Of a DNA stretch of 64,000 nt, positions 14,833-23,175 are shown piece after piece. Under the pieces are notes generated by a model, which ran no database searches, had not been told where the DNA came from, and saw only the letters and a list, made by a program, of their open reading frames with translations. This DNA is from Bombella sp. ESL0385 (GTDB lineage Bacteria; Pseudomonadota; Alphaproteobacteria; Acetobacterales; Acetobacteraceae). Position 1 is the stretch's first letter, and each line of letters opens with the position of its first letter. The stretch is taken from the NCBI RefSeq assembly GCF_009725755.1, contig NZ_WNIJ01000001.1:434001-498000 (forward strand), in the 5' to 3' direction. The position numbers and the translations under genes are program-made.

Positions 14833-17535
14833 TTAAAAAGGCATATCGTCTTCGCTTAGGGGTGTTGTGGGGGTTTTGGTTTTAGGCGTACTTGCCTTGC
14901 GTTTTGTCGTTGTACTAGAAGCACTCGCTTTTTTGGCGGGTGCTTTTTTCTTAGCGGTTGTTGTGGTTTTTTTCGTGGTTGTTTTTTTGGTGGTAGTCTT
15001 TTTTGTAGCTGTTTTGCGCCCGCCCTTTAGGGGTTTGCCTTTTTCATCCAATAAGGCGAGGGCTTCTTCTAGGGTAATATCATCCATTGAATCCCCTTTA
15101 GGGAGGGTGGCGATGAGTTGCCCATGCTGTACATAGGGGCCGAATCGGCCTTTGCGGACTATAACAGCCTCGCCATCCTTGGGGTGTGTGCCTAATGTAC
15201 GGATAGAGGCGAGTTTTTTGGCTAAGGCATCGACAGCGCGATTGAGCCCAATGGTGAGGACGTCATCATCTTTGCTGAGCGTGCCATAAATGCTGCCCAT
15301 TTTTACGAAAGGTCCGAAGCGGCCTAAGCCTGCGGTGATCATTTCGCCTGTTTCTGGATGGGGGCCAACCTCGCGAGGGAGGGAGAGGAGGCCGATGGCT
15401 TCTTTAAGGGTGAGTTCCTCTCCGTTGCGGTCTTTGGGGATGGTGGCGCGTTTAGGTTTGGCTTTTTTATCCTCTGGGTCGGGTTCGCCACGTTGGACAT
15501 AAAGACCGTAAGGGCCACGGCGGAGGGTGATGTCCTCCCCAGTGGCGGGGTCATGGCCGAGCAGGCGCATCCCATCGGGGAGGGCGGTGTCCTCGCCATT
15601 ATCAACGGTGAGAGGCCGTGTGGTGCGACATTCTGGATAGTTGGAGCAGCCAAGGAAGGCCCCATGACGCCCTAATTTGAGGCCGAGCCGCCCATCCGTG
15701 CAGGAAGGGCAATGGCGCGGGTCGCTGCCATCTGGGCGGGGGGGGAAGAAATGATTGCCGAGGTCTTGATCCAACGCATCAATTACATCGGAGATTTTGA
15801 GGTCTTTTGTTTTGGCAACGGTTGCGGAGAAGTCCTGCCAGAACGCGGACATGACATCATGCCAATCGGCTCGACCATCGGAAATATCATCAAGTTGCGT
15901 CTCAAGCGAGGCGGTGAAGCCTGTATCGACATAGCGTTGGAAGAAGGAGGTGAGGAAGGCGGTAACGAGCCGACCGCGATCCTCTGGGATAAAGCGGCGG
16001 GCCTCGAGACGGACATAGTTGCGGTCGCGCAGGACGCTGAGGATGGACGCATAGGTGGAAGGGCGACCGATGCCGATTTCTTCCATTTTTTTAACGAGAG
16101 AGGCCTCGGAGTAGCGCGGTGGTGGTTGGGTGAAATGTTGCTCGGCTTTGACGTCTTTTGTGTTTAGCGAGTCGCCTTCTGCCATCGCGGGGAGGAGGCG
16201 ATTTTGGTCGTCATCGTTGTTTTTGTCTTTATCGTCATGGCCTTCGATATAGAGTTTTAAAAAACCATCAAAGGCGATGATGGAGCCTGTAGCACGCAGG
16301 AGGGTTTGGTCGGTATTATCGCCGATGGTAATGGCTGTTTGGTCGAGTTCTGCCGATTGCATTTGAGAGGCGACAGAACGCTTCCAAATCAGCTCATAAA
16401 GGCGTTTTTGGTCCGCTGTGAGGACGGCAGCAACGGCATCGGGCGTGCGAGATACATCGGTGGGGCGGATGGCCTCGTGGGCTTCCTGTGCGTTTTTGGC
16501 TTTTGTGGCGTAAGAGCGGGGTTTGGCGGGGCAGTAATCCTTGCCGAAAGCTGTGTTGATATGGGAGCGGATGGCTTGTACTGCCTCTGTGGCCATTGTA
16601 ACGCCATCGGTACGCATATAGGTGATAAGGCCGACCGTCTCGCCATTGAGGTCCACCCCTTCATAAAGCTGTTGAGCGGTGCGCATGGTGGTTTGTGCGC
16701 TCATGCCCAGCTTGCGGGAGGCTTCTTGCTGGAGGGTGGAGGTGGTGAAGGGAGGGGCGGGGTTGCGGCGTGTGCGTTTGCGCTCAATCTTGCGGACGCT
16801 GAGAGCCGAGGCGCGGACGAGGTCACGCGCTTTATGGGCTGTAGCTTCATCAGGAAGGGCGAATTGGTCGAGCTTTTTGCCTTCAAGATGGGTTAATTTG
16901 GCGGAAAAATCGGCCTTTTTAGGTGTAGTAAAGAGGCCTTCTACGCTCCAATATTCTTTTGCTTTAAAGACTTCAATCTCTGCTTCTCGTTCGCAGATGA
17001 GGCGTAGGGCCACAGATTGGACGCGCCCTGCACTGCGGCTGCCGGGTAGCTTGCGCCAGAGGACGGGGGAGAGGGTGAAGCCAACGAGATAATCTAGCGC
17101 ACGGCGGGCGAGATAAGCATCAATAAGGGGGCGGTCTAGCGTGCGGGGGGCCTTCATGGCCGCGGCGATGGCGTTTTTGGTGATTTCGTTAAACGTGACG
17201 CGCTCGACCTCAATGCCTTTAAGGAGTTTCTTTTCCTCTAGTGCGCTGCGGACATGCCATGAGATGGCCTCGCCCTCTCTATCAGGGTCGGTAGCGAGAA
17301 TGAGTTTGCTCGCCCCTTTGAGGGCTTTGGCAATGGCGGTGATTTGCTTGGAGCCGCGCTCATCAGTTTGCCACGACATAGCGAAGTTCTCGTCCGGGCG
17401 GACGCTGCCATCTTTTGGAGGGAGGTCCCGCACATGGCCAAATGAGGCGATGACAGTATAGTCGCTGCCGAGATAACGGTTGATGGTTTTTGCCTTGGCG
17501 GGGCTTTCGACAACCACAACATTCTTCACGGCCAT
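14833..17535 (-). CDS. topA: DNA topoisomerase I
   Basis: This type IA topoisomerase of 900 residues relaxes negative supercoils. The TOPRIM domain shows VVVESPAKAKTINRYLG and LATDPDREGEAISWH. The catalytic tyrosine is Y306 in GLITYMRTDGV. A four-cysteine zinc ribbon lies near residue 610 (HCPSCTDG and GCSNYPEC). It is followed by three topoisomerase C-terminal repeats, each with an RxGxxGxYVQ/FV-type motif. The extreme C-terminus is a low-complexity Lys/Thr tail built of repeated KKTTT units and ending DDMPF, probably a nonspecific DNA-binding arm. It lies 57 bases after dprA on the same strand and may be read from the gltX operon. Confidence 0.95.
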   Translation of the reverse strand: MAVKNVVVVESPAKAKTINRYLGSDYTVIASFGHVRDLPPKDGSVRPDENFAMSWQTDERGSKQITAIAKALKGASKLILATDPDREGEAISWHVRSALEEKKLLKGIEVERVTFNEITKNAIAAAMKAPRTLDRPLIDAYLARRALDYLVGFTLSPVLWRKLPGSRSAGRVQSVALRLICEREAEIEVFKAKEYWSVEGLFTTPKKADFSAKLTHLEGKKLDQFALPDEATAHKARDLVRASALSVRKIERKRTRRNPAPPFTTSTLQQEASRKLGMSAQTTMRTAQQLYEGVDLNGETVGLITYMRTDGVTMATEAVQAIRSHINTAFGKDYCPAKPRSYATKAKNAQEAHEAIRPTDVSRTPDAVAAVLTADQKRLYELIWKRSVASQMQSAELDQTAITIGDNTDQTLLRATGSIIAFDGFLKLYIEGHDDKDKNNDDDQNRLLPAMAEGDSLNTKDVKAEQHFTQPPPRYSEASLVKKMEEIGIGRPSTYASILSVLRDRNYVRLEARRFIPEDRGRLVTAFLTSFFQRYVDTGFTASLETQLDDISDGRADWHDVMSAFWQDFSATVAKTKDLKISDVIDALDQDLGNHFFPPRPDGSDPRHCPSCTDGRLGLKLGRHGAFLGCSNYPECRTTRPLTVDNGEDTALPDGMRLLGHDPATGEDITLRRGPYGLYVQRGEPDPEDKKAKPKRATIPKDRNGEELTLKEAIGLLSLPREVGPHPETGEMITAGLGRFGPFVKMGSIYGTLSKDDDVLTIGLNRAVDALAKKLASIRTLGTHPKDGEAVIVRKGRFGPYVQHGQLIATLPKGDSMDDITLEEALALLDEKGKPLKGGRKTATKKTTTKKTTTKKTTTTAKKKAPAKKASASSTTTKRKASTPKTKTPTTPLSEDDMPF

Positions 17536-17592
17536 GAGTTTTTCCCGGTCTTTGATGTCTTAACTGACGATTCGGCAGTTGGGCGTTGCCCG

Positions 17593-18834
17593 TTAGCTGA
17601 GAGTGGTCAGGGTGCCGTCCTCGTGGCGTTGGATGGCACCATTTATCTCCAGCTCAATGAGTATGGCTGCAACTGCTGAGATGGACAACTGACAGCGTGA
17701 GGCAATCTCGTCAACCGTGGAGGGGGTATGCGCGAGGAGGGAGAGTATATTTTTTTTATCGGAATCGTTGTTTTTATCGTTCGGCATGGTGGGGGATGGC
17801 GATTGGGGCGGGGAGGTGGGCGGCGTTGATACAAGTGATGTTGATACTGCTGCTGCCGGTGGTAGCGGTGCCGGTGGGGGTGGTGCAAAGAGGGAGGCTT
17901 GCCGTGCGGGTGGTCGCTCCCATGCGGCGGGATTATGGGCTGATAAGGGGGTATTATTGAGGTGGGTTAGGATATCTTGGTAACGCTCCACCAAGAGGGC
18001 TTTATTGTGGCGGAGCAGGTCGTTCCCCCCGCGGGAGCGTGGGTCCTGCGGGAAGCCGGGGATGGCAAAAAGAAGGCGTTTATAGTTTAGGGCGAGTCGG
18101 GCTGTGATGAGGGTGCCGGAGCGATGGGCGGCCTCAACTAACAAGCAGCCGCGTGATAGGCCGGCGATGAGGTGGTTACGGCGTGGGAAATGGCGGGCAT
18201 TGGCTGCAGTGCCGGGGGGATATTCCGTAATTAAGCAGCCTTGTTGGGCGATGTCTGCTTGGAGGGCGGCATGTTCGGGCGGGTAGGTAACATCTAGCCC
18301 GCCGGGGAGGGCGGCGATTGTCCGTCTGAAGGGTAAGGCCCCGCGATGGGCGGCACCATCAATCCCGCGGGCGAGGCCGGAGATAATCGTGATGCCAGAT
18401 TCTGCTAAGCCTGTTGCGAATTGCTCGGTGAGTTTTAGGGCGGGGTTAGAGGCATTACGCGCGCCCACAATGGCGACTGATTGGGAGGAGAGGAGGGCTG
18501 TGTTGCCTTGGGCAAAAAGGAGAATCGGGGCGTTGGGAAGAAGGGTAAGGAGGTGTGGATAGGCGGAGTCGGAACGGAGGAGATGGGCACCACCGCGCTG
18601 GGCAAGCCATGCAATTTCATCCTCTATGGCGGTTTGCGAAGGGATGAGGGGGGCGGGGCGGCCTGCCAGACGGGCACGAGTGGGGAGGGCCTCTATCGCT
18701 TGTGTGGCGGAGCTATACAGGCCCATCAATTTGCTAAAGGTGGCGGTGCCGATTCCTTTAGTGCGGGCGAGGCGGATTTGGGCGAGTCGTTCTGCTGCTG
18801 TGGGGGCCGCCAGAAGGGGGCTAGATGTGGTCAT
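17593..18834 (-). CDS. dprA: DNA processing protein DprA
   Basis: This 413-residue protein binds incoming single-stranded DNA and loads RecA during natural transformation. A N-terminal helix-hairpin-helix/SAM-like part precedes the Rossmann domain, which shows VAIVGARNAS, SGLARGIDGAAH and ALPGGLDVTYPPEH. A long proline-rich linker (about residues 305-350) connects to a C-terminal winged-helix domain (STVDEIASRCQLSISAVAA). Its ATG overlaps the plsY stop by four bases. Together with comEC nearby it suggests a capacity for DNA uptake, but both genes are widespread and competence itself is not shown. Confidence 0.93.
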   Translation of the reverse strand: MTTSSPLLAAPTAAERLAQIRLARTKGIGTATFSKLMGLYSSATQAIEALPTRARLAGRPAPLIPSQTAIEDEIAWLAQRGGAHLLRSDSAYPHLLTLLPNAPILLFAQGNTALLSSQSVAIVGARNASNPALKLTEQFATGLAESGITIISGLARGIDGAAHRGALPFRRTIAALPGGLDVTYPPEHAALQADIAQQGCLITEYPPGTAANARHFPRRNHLIAGLSRGCLLVEAAHRSGTLITARLALNYKRLLFAIPGFPQDPRSRGGNDLLRHNKALLVERYQDILTHLNNTPLSAHNPAAWERPPARQASLFAPPPPAPLPPAAAVSTSLVSTPPTSPPQSPSPTMPNDKNNDSDKKNILSLLAHTPSTVDEIASRCQLSISAVAAILIELEINGAIQRHEDGTLTTLS

Positions 18835-19466
18835 TTTTGGCCGATGCGTGGCTCTGTCCCGTTAATGAGGCGGGCGATGTTACCATGATGCCGCAAGAGG
18901 ATAAGAATGGTGATGAAGGTTGCTGCAATAGGGCGGGCGGAGAGGATGGGGGCTAGCGAGAAAGCAACCATCAGAAATGGCGCAGATAAAAAGGCAAGCA
19001 ACGCACCGACAGAGGAAATCCTGCTCAGCCGTACCCCCGCTAGCCATAGGATGGTACAGAGCAGCCCGACCGGCCAGCACATGCCCCAAAAGACGCCGAT
19101 GCCCGTTGCAACGCCCTTCCCGCCGCGGAAGCCGAGCCAGAGGGGGAAACAATGGCCAAGCACAGCAGCACACCCAGCCACGGAGAGGCAAAGGGCGGTG
19201 TTAAGGGGGGAGAGGGCTTGGGCAAGTAGGACGGCGAGTAACCCTTTTAGGGCATCAAGCAGAAGGGTTGCGGCGGCGAGGCCTTTGCGACCTGTGCGTA
19301 GGACATTGGTAGCCCCGATATTGCCGGAGCCGATTTTGCGAATGTCGCCTTGGCCACTTAAGGCGGTTAGGAGGAGGCCGAAGGGGATGCTGCCTATCCC
19401 GTAAGCAGCAAGAGCGATAACGAGGAGGCTAGGGGGCATGAGGGACCAGTGGAATAGGCTGCTCAT
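18831..19466 (-). CDS. plsY: Glycerol-3-phosphate acyltransferase PlsY
   Basis: This integral membrane enzyme transfers the acyl group from acyl-phosphate to glycerol-3-phosphate, the first step of phospholipid synthesis. The 211 residues form about five membrane segments. The three conserved motifs are visible: GSIPFG, then KIGSGNIGATNVLR, then HCFPLWLGFRGGKGVATGIG. It overlaps its neighbours on both sides by four bases, so it sits inside the gltX-pyrB-pyrC'-plsY-dprA operon. Confidence 0.94.
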   Translation of the reverse strand: MSSLFHWSLMPPSLLVIALAAYGIGSIPFGLLLTALSGQGDIRKIGSGNIGATNVLRTGRKGLAAATLLLDALKGLLAVLLAQALSPLNTALCLSVAGCAAVLGHCFPLWLGFRGGKGVATGIGVFWGMCWPVGLLCTILWLAGVRLSRISSVGALLAFLSAPFLMVAFSLAPILSARPIAATFITILILLRHHGNIARLINGTEPRIGQK

Positions 19467-20740
19467 GCTGAAAGCCCCTCTGCGGTAAAGACCTCTCGCC
19501 CGTGATAGAAGGTGCGGTGGATTCGTCCTTTGAGGGTTTGGCCATCAAAGGGGGTATTTTGGGCACGGCCGGGTAAGTTGCCGGCTGTAACGACCCATTC
19601 TTCCTCTGGGGCGAAAAGGCAGAGGTCCGCTGCTGCGCCGATGCTGAGAGTGCCTGCTGGCAGTCCTAAGAGGCGGGCGGGGGCGATGGTGAGAAGGCGT
19701 AGCGCATCCAGCAATGGCAAGCCCGCTTGTAGGGTGACGCCGAGCAAGGTGACGAGGCCGGTCCCCCCTGCGCGGGCTTGGGCGAAGGGGAGACGTTTAT
19801 CATCAGCATCTGCGGGGCTGTGGTCGGAGGCGATGGCATCAATCGTGCCATCTGCGAGGCCTGCGAGGATGGCGCGCCGGTCAGCCTCTTGCCGGAGGGG
19901 TGGGGAGAGTTTGGCGTAGGTGCGGAAGTCCCCAATATCGGCTTCTGTCATGGCGAAATAGGGCGGGGCGGTATCGCAGGTGACGCGGATGCCTTGTTGT
20001 TTGGCTGCGGCAATGAGGCTGAGGGCTTCACCTGTGGAGATGTGGCTAAAATGGATACGCGCCCCGGTGAGGGCGGCAAGGCGAAGGTCGCGTGCGACCA
20101 TCATAGCCTCGGCACAGGCGGGGATTTGCGGTAGGCCCATTTTGACCGCTTGTGGGCTGGCAGTGGCACAGCCTCCCTTGGCGAGAGAGGGATCCTCTGG
20201 ATGTAAGATGATGACCGTGTCTAAAAAGCCAGAATAGGCGAGTAGGTTGCGCATTTGCTTTGTATCGGCAATCGCGCGGGCTCCATCGGTGAAGCCAATG
20301 GCCCCAGCTTGTTTGAGCAAGCCAATCTCGGCCATATCGCCCCCAGCGCAGCCTTTGGTGAGGGCCCCGTAGGGATGGATGGAGACAAGGCCTGTCTCCT
20401 CACCCCGGCGGCGGATGTAATGGACGAGAGCGGGGTTATCAATAGCGGGGTCGGTATCGGGGAGGAGGGCGAGGGTGGTAATGCCCCCGGCAACGGCTGC
20501 CTGGGCACCGGAGTCGATATTCTCGCGATATTCTGCCCCCGGCTCATCAAAACGAGCGCGCATATCGACAAGGCCGGGACAGAGGACGGCACCATTGCCC
20601 TCTATGAGGCGGGCATTTTTGGGAGGATCTTTGGGGTCGATGGCGGTGATGAGGCCGTCCTCGACGAGTAGGCTGCCCATGCTATCGCGCCCGGAGGCGG
20701 GGTCTATTAGCCGAACATTTTGGAAAAAGATGCTGCTCAT
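19463..20740 (-). CDS. pyrC': Dihydroorotase-like protein, probably non-catalytic (PyrC')
   Basis: This 425-residue amidohydrolase-fold protein is encoded directly after pyrB with a four-base overlap. In active dihydroorotase the first strand carries a metal-binding HxH; here the corresponding segment is [13 protein letters not shown], with Arg61 and Arg63 replacing both histidines. The rest of the fold is kept ([31 protein letters not shown]). In Pseudomonas-type pyrB-pyrC' systems an inactive homologue is required for assembly of aspartate transcarbamoylase, and alphaproteobacterial versions with this sequence style are common. I infer that role. A true pyrC should then exist elsewhere in the genome. 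Confidence 0.85.
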   Translation of the reverse strand: MSSIFFQNVRLIDPASGRDSMGSLLVEDGLITAIDPKDPPKNARLIEGNGAVLCPGLVDMRARFDEPGAEYRENIDSGAQAAVAGGITTLALLPDTDPAIDNPALVHYIRRRGEETGLVSIHPYGALTKGCAGGDMAEIGLLKQAGAIGFTDGARAIADTKQMRNLLAYSGFLDTVIILHPEDPSLAKGGCATASPQAVKMGLPQIPACAEAMMVARDLRLAALTGARIHFSHISTGEALSLIAAAKQQGIRVTCDTAPPYFAMTEADIGDFRTYAKLSPPLRQEADRRAILAGLADGTIDAIASDHSPADADDKRLPFAQARAGGTGLVTLLGVTLQAGLPLLDALRLLTIAPARLLGLPAGTLSIGAAADLCLFAPEEEWVVTAGNLPGRAQNTPFDGQTLKGRIHRTFYHGREVFTAEGLSA

Positions 20741-21675
20741 GCGGGATTCTTCATGCGGGAGAGACGATCAAGAACAGCCATGCGGACGGCAACGCCCATC
20801 TCGACTTGTTCAGAGATAACGCTTTGTGGAGAGTCGGCAACAGCGGAGGCGATTTCTACCCCGCGATTCATGGGGCCGGGATGCATGACCAGTGCGCCGG
20901 GTTTGGCTAGAGCAAGGCGGCGGCGGTCTAACCCAAAGAGGGAGAAATATTCCCGTGCGCTGGGCACAAGCCCACTGCCCATGCGTTCCCGCTGGACGCG
21001 GAGGCACATTGCTACATCAGCATCTTTTAGGGCGTCATCAATATTATGGTGGAGGGTTATGCCTTCCAACGTGCCGAGGGCATTGGGAAGCAGAGTTGGG
21101 GGACCAGCGAGGTGAATATCATTACCCATAGCGCGGAGGAGGTGAATGTCTGAGCGGGCTACGCGGCTATGGGCGATGTCGCCGCAAATGGCGATTTTTA
21201 AGCCGCTAAGGCGACCAAAATGCCGCCGGATGGTTAGGCCATCAAGCAGGGCTTGGGTGGGATGCTCATGCATGCCATCACCGGCATTGACGACACTGGC
21301 CTCGACCTTTTGCGAGAGCAACGCTGGGGCCCCGCTTTGAGCATGGCGGATGACGAGGAGGTCGCAATGCATGGCATTGAGGGTGGAAGCGGTATCGAGC
21401 AGGGTTTCCCCTTTATTGACCGAGCTTGTGGCGACGGTCATGTTCACCACATCGGCCCCTAATCGTTTAGCGGCAAGCTCAAAGCTAGTGCGCGTGCGGG
21501 TACTATCCTCAAAGAAGAGATTGATGACGGTACGGCCTTGGAGCACATCGCGCGGTGCGTTGCGGGAGCGACTAAGCAGGGCATAGCTCTCGGCGAGGTC
21601 GAGAAAGGGGGTGATGTCCTTCTCTGTCATGCCCTCAATGCCGAGAAGATGGGGGATGTGGTGTGTGGGGCTCAT
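20737..21675 (-). CDS. pyrB: Aspartate carbamoyltransferase catalytic subunit
   Basis: This cytosolic enzyme of pyrimidine synthesis makes N-carbamoyl-aspartate. The 312-residue length is typical. The carbamoyl-phosphate site reads [13 protein letters not shown], the central loop HPTQALLDG is present, and the C-terminal part has [13 protein letters not shown]. It overlaps gltX upstream and pyrC' downstream by four bases each. No pyrI-like regulatory gene is visible, consistent with a PyrB-PyrC' complex. Confidence 0.96.
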   Translation of the reverse strand: MSPTHHIPHLLGIEGMTEKDITPFLDLAESYALLSRSRNAPRDVLQGRTVINLFFEDSTRTRTSFELAAKRLGADVVNMTVATSSVNKGETLLDTASTLNAMHCDLLVIRHAQSGAPALLSQKVEASVVNAGDGMHEHPTQALLDGLTIRRHFGRLSGLKIAICGDIAHSRVARSDIHLLRAMGNDIHLAGPPTLLPNALGTLEGITLHHNIDDALKDADVAMCLRVQRERMGSGLVPSAREYFSLFGLDRRRLALAKPGALVMHPGPMNRGVEIASAVADSPQSVISEQVEMGVAVRMAVLDRLSRMKNPA

Positions 21676-23078
21676 GCGGATAGGGCACTCCGAATACGGG
21701 CGAGGACTTCCTCCCGCCCTAAGGCGGCGAGTGTGAGGTCGATTCCCGGTGAGGTTGTGGTGCCTGTCATCGCGGCACGGAGCGGCTGGGCTACAGCACC
21801 GAGCTTTAGCTCATGCTCAGTGGCGAAGGCGCGTAAGGTGCTATCGATTCCCTCTGGGGTGAAAGGCTCTAGTGCAGCGAGTCTTGTCTCTAACCCTGCG
21901 AGAACCTTCTTGCCCTCCTCACCTAAATGTTTTTCCGCCTTTGGGGTGAGGGTGAGCGGCAGGCGCAGGCCAGCAAAAGCGGCGTTATCGGCAAGCTCTA
22001 CCACGGTTTTGGCGCGTTCTTTTAGCCCCGGCATGAGGGCGAGGACACGGGCACGGACAGTCTCATCATGATTGAGGTCGTCTCGTTGTGCTAAACGCTG
22101 CATAACGAGGGCTGTTAGACGCTCATCATTTGCGCGGCGCATCCAAATGCCATTGAGATGGCTGAGTTTGACGTAATCCATACGGGAGGGGGAGCGGCCA
22201 ATCCCATCAATATCAAAGAGTTTGATTTGCTCCTCGCGGTCCAATATTTCCGCATCGCCATGGCCCCAGCCGAGGCGGAGCAGATAATTGCAGAGGGCTT
22301 CTGGCAGGATGCCTTCCTCCCGGAACTCCACAACCGATTGTGCGCCGTGACGTTTGGAGAGTTTGGCACCATCTGGCCCGTGGATGAGGGGGAGATGGGC
22401 GAATTCTGGCAGGTTCCAGCCCATGGCGCGGTAGATCATGGCTTGGCGGAAGGTGTTGGTGAGATGGTCATCGCCGCGCATAACATGGGTGATGTCCATA
22501 TCGTGGTCATCCACCACCACGGCGAGCAGATAGGTTGGTGTCCCATCGGAGCGTAAGAGGATGAGGTCATCCATCTCCGCATTGGCTACGCGGACCTCCT
22601 CCCCTTGGACGAGGTCTTTAATGATGGTTTCGCCTTCTTTGGGGGCTTTAAGGCGGATGGCGTAAGGTACGCCCTCTGGGGCGTCGGCAGGGTCGCGGTC
22701 GCGCCATGTGCCGTCATAGCGGGGGGGGCGTTTTTCGGCACGGGCTTTTTCGCGCATGGCGGCGAGTTCTTCAGCTGTGCAATAGCAGCGATAGGCCATG
22801 CCCTTTTCCATCAGTTGGGCGACGACTTCTGCATGGCGGTCTTGGCGGCTGGCTTGGAAGGTCGGTTCGCCGTTCCAGTCTAGCCCCATCCATTTTAGAC
22901 CCTCAAAGATAACATCTACAGCCTGTTGGGTGGAGCGTTCGCGGTCTGTATCTTCGATACGGAGGACGAACTCCCCGCCATGATGGCGGGCGAAAAGATA
23001 GTTAAACAGGGCAGCACGGGCATTGCCGATATGGAGCAGCCCGGTGGGCGAGGGAGCAAAACGGGTACGGATCTTCAT
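21672..23078 (-). CDS. gltX: Glutamyl-tRNA synthetase
   Basis: This class I aminoacyl-tRNA synthetase of 468 residues charges tRNA-Glu. The HIGH-type motif appears as [13 protein letters not shown] and the KMSKS-type motif as [11 protein letters not shown] take ATG 23078 as start because AAGG lies seven bases before it; a TTG two codons upstream is also in frame. The gene heads the minus-strand operon that continues into pyrB with a four-base overlap. It diverges from comEC. A second GltX elsewhere is possible in this lineage, and whether this one is discriminating cannot be told. Confidence 0.94.
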   Translation of the reverse strand: MKIRTRFAPSPTGLLHIGNARAALFNYLFARHHGGEFVLRIEDTDRERSTQQAVDVIFEGLKWMGLDWNGEPTFQASRQDRHAEVVAQLMEKGMAYRCYCTAEELAAMREKARAEKRPPRYDGTWRDRDPADAPEGVPYAIRLKAPKEGETIIKDLVQGEEVRVANAEMDDLILLRSDGTPTYLLAVVVDDHDMDITHVMRGDDHLTNTFRQAMIYRAMGWNLPEFAHLPLIHGPDGAKLSKRHGAQSVVEFREEGILPEALCNYLLRLGWGHGDAEILDREEQIKLFDIDGIGRSPSRMDYVKLSHLNGIWMRRANDERLTALVMQRLAQRDDLNHDETVRARVLALMPGLKERAKTVVELADNAAFAGLRLPLTLTPKAEKHLGEEGKKVLAGLETRLAALEPFTPEGIDSTLRAFATEHELKLGAVAQPLRAAMTGTTTSPGIDLTLAALGREEVLARIRSALSA

Positions 23079-23175
23079 GAGCAAGCCTTATAACATGCTG
23101 GGCGGTGTCGGGCTATGACCTTCGATGTGTCATTATGGGCTTTAGTGCAAGTTTAATCATGAGAAAAGGGAGGTT

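Noticed and set aside
14940-15012. T-rich repeats as a mobile or CRISPR-like repeat
   Set aside because: They encode the KKTTT tail of topoisomerase I in frame.
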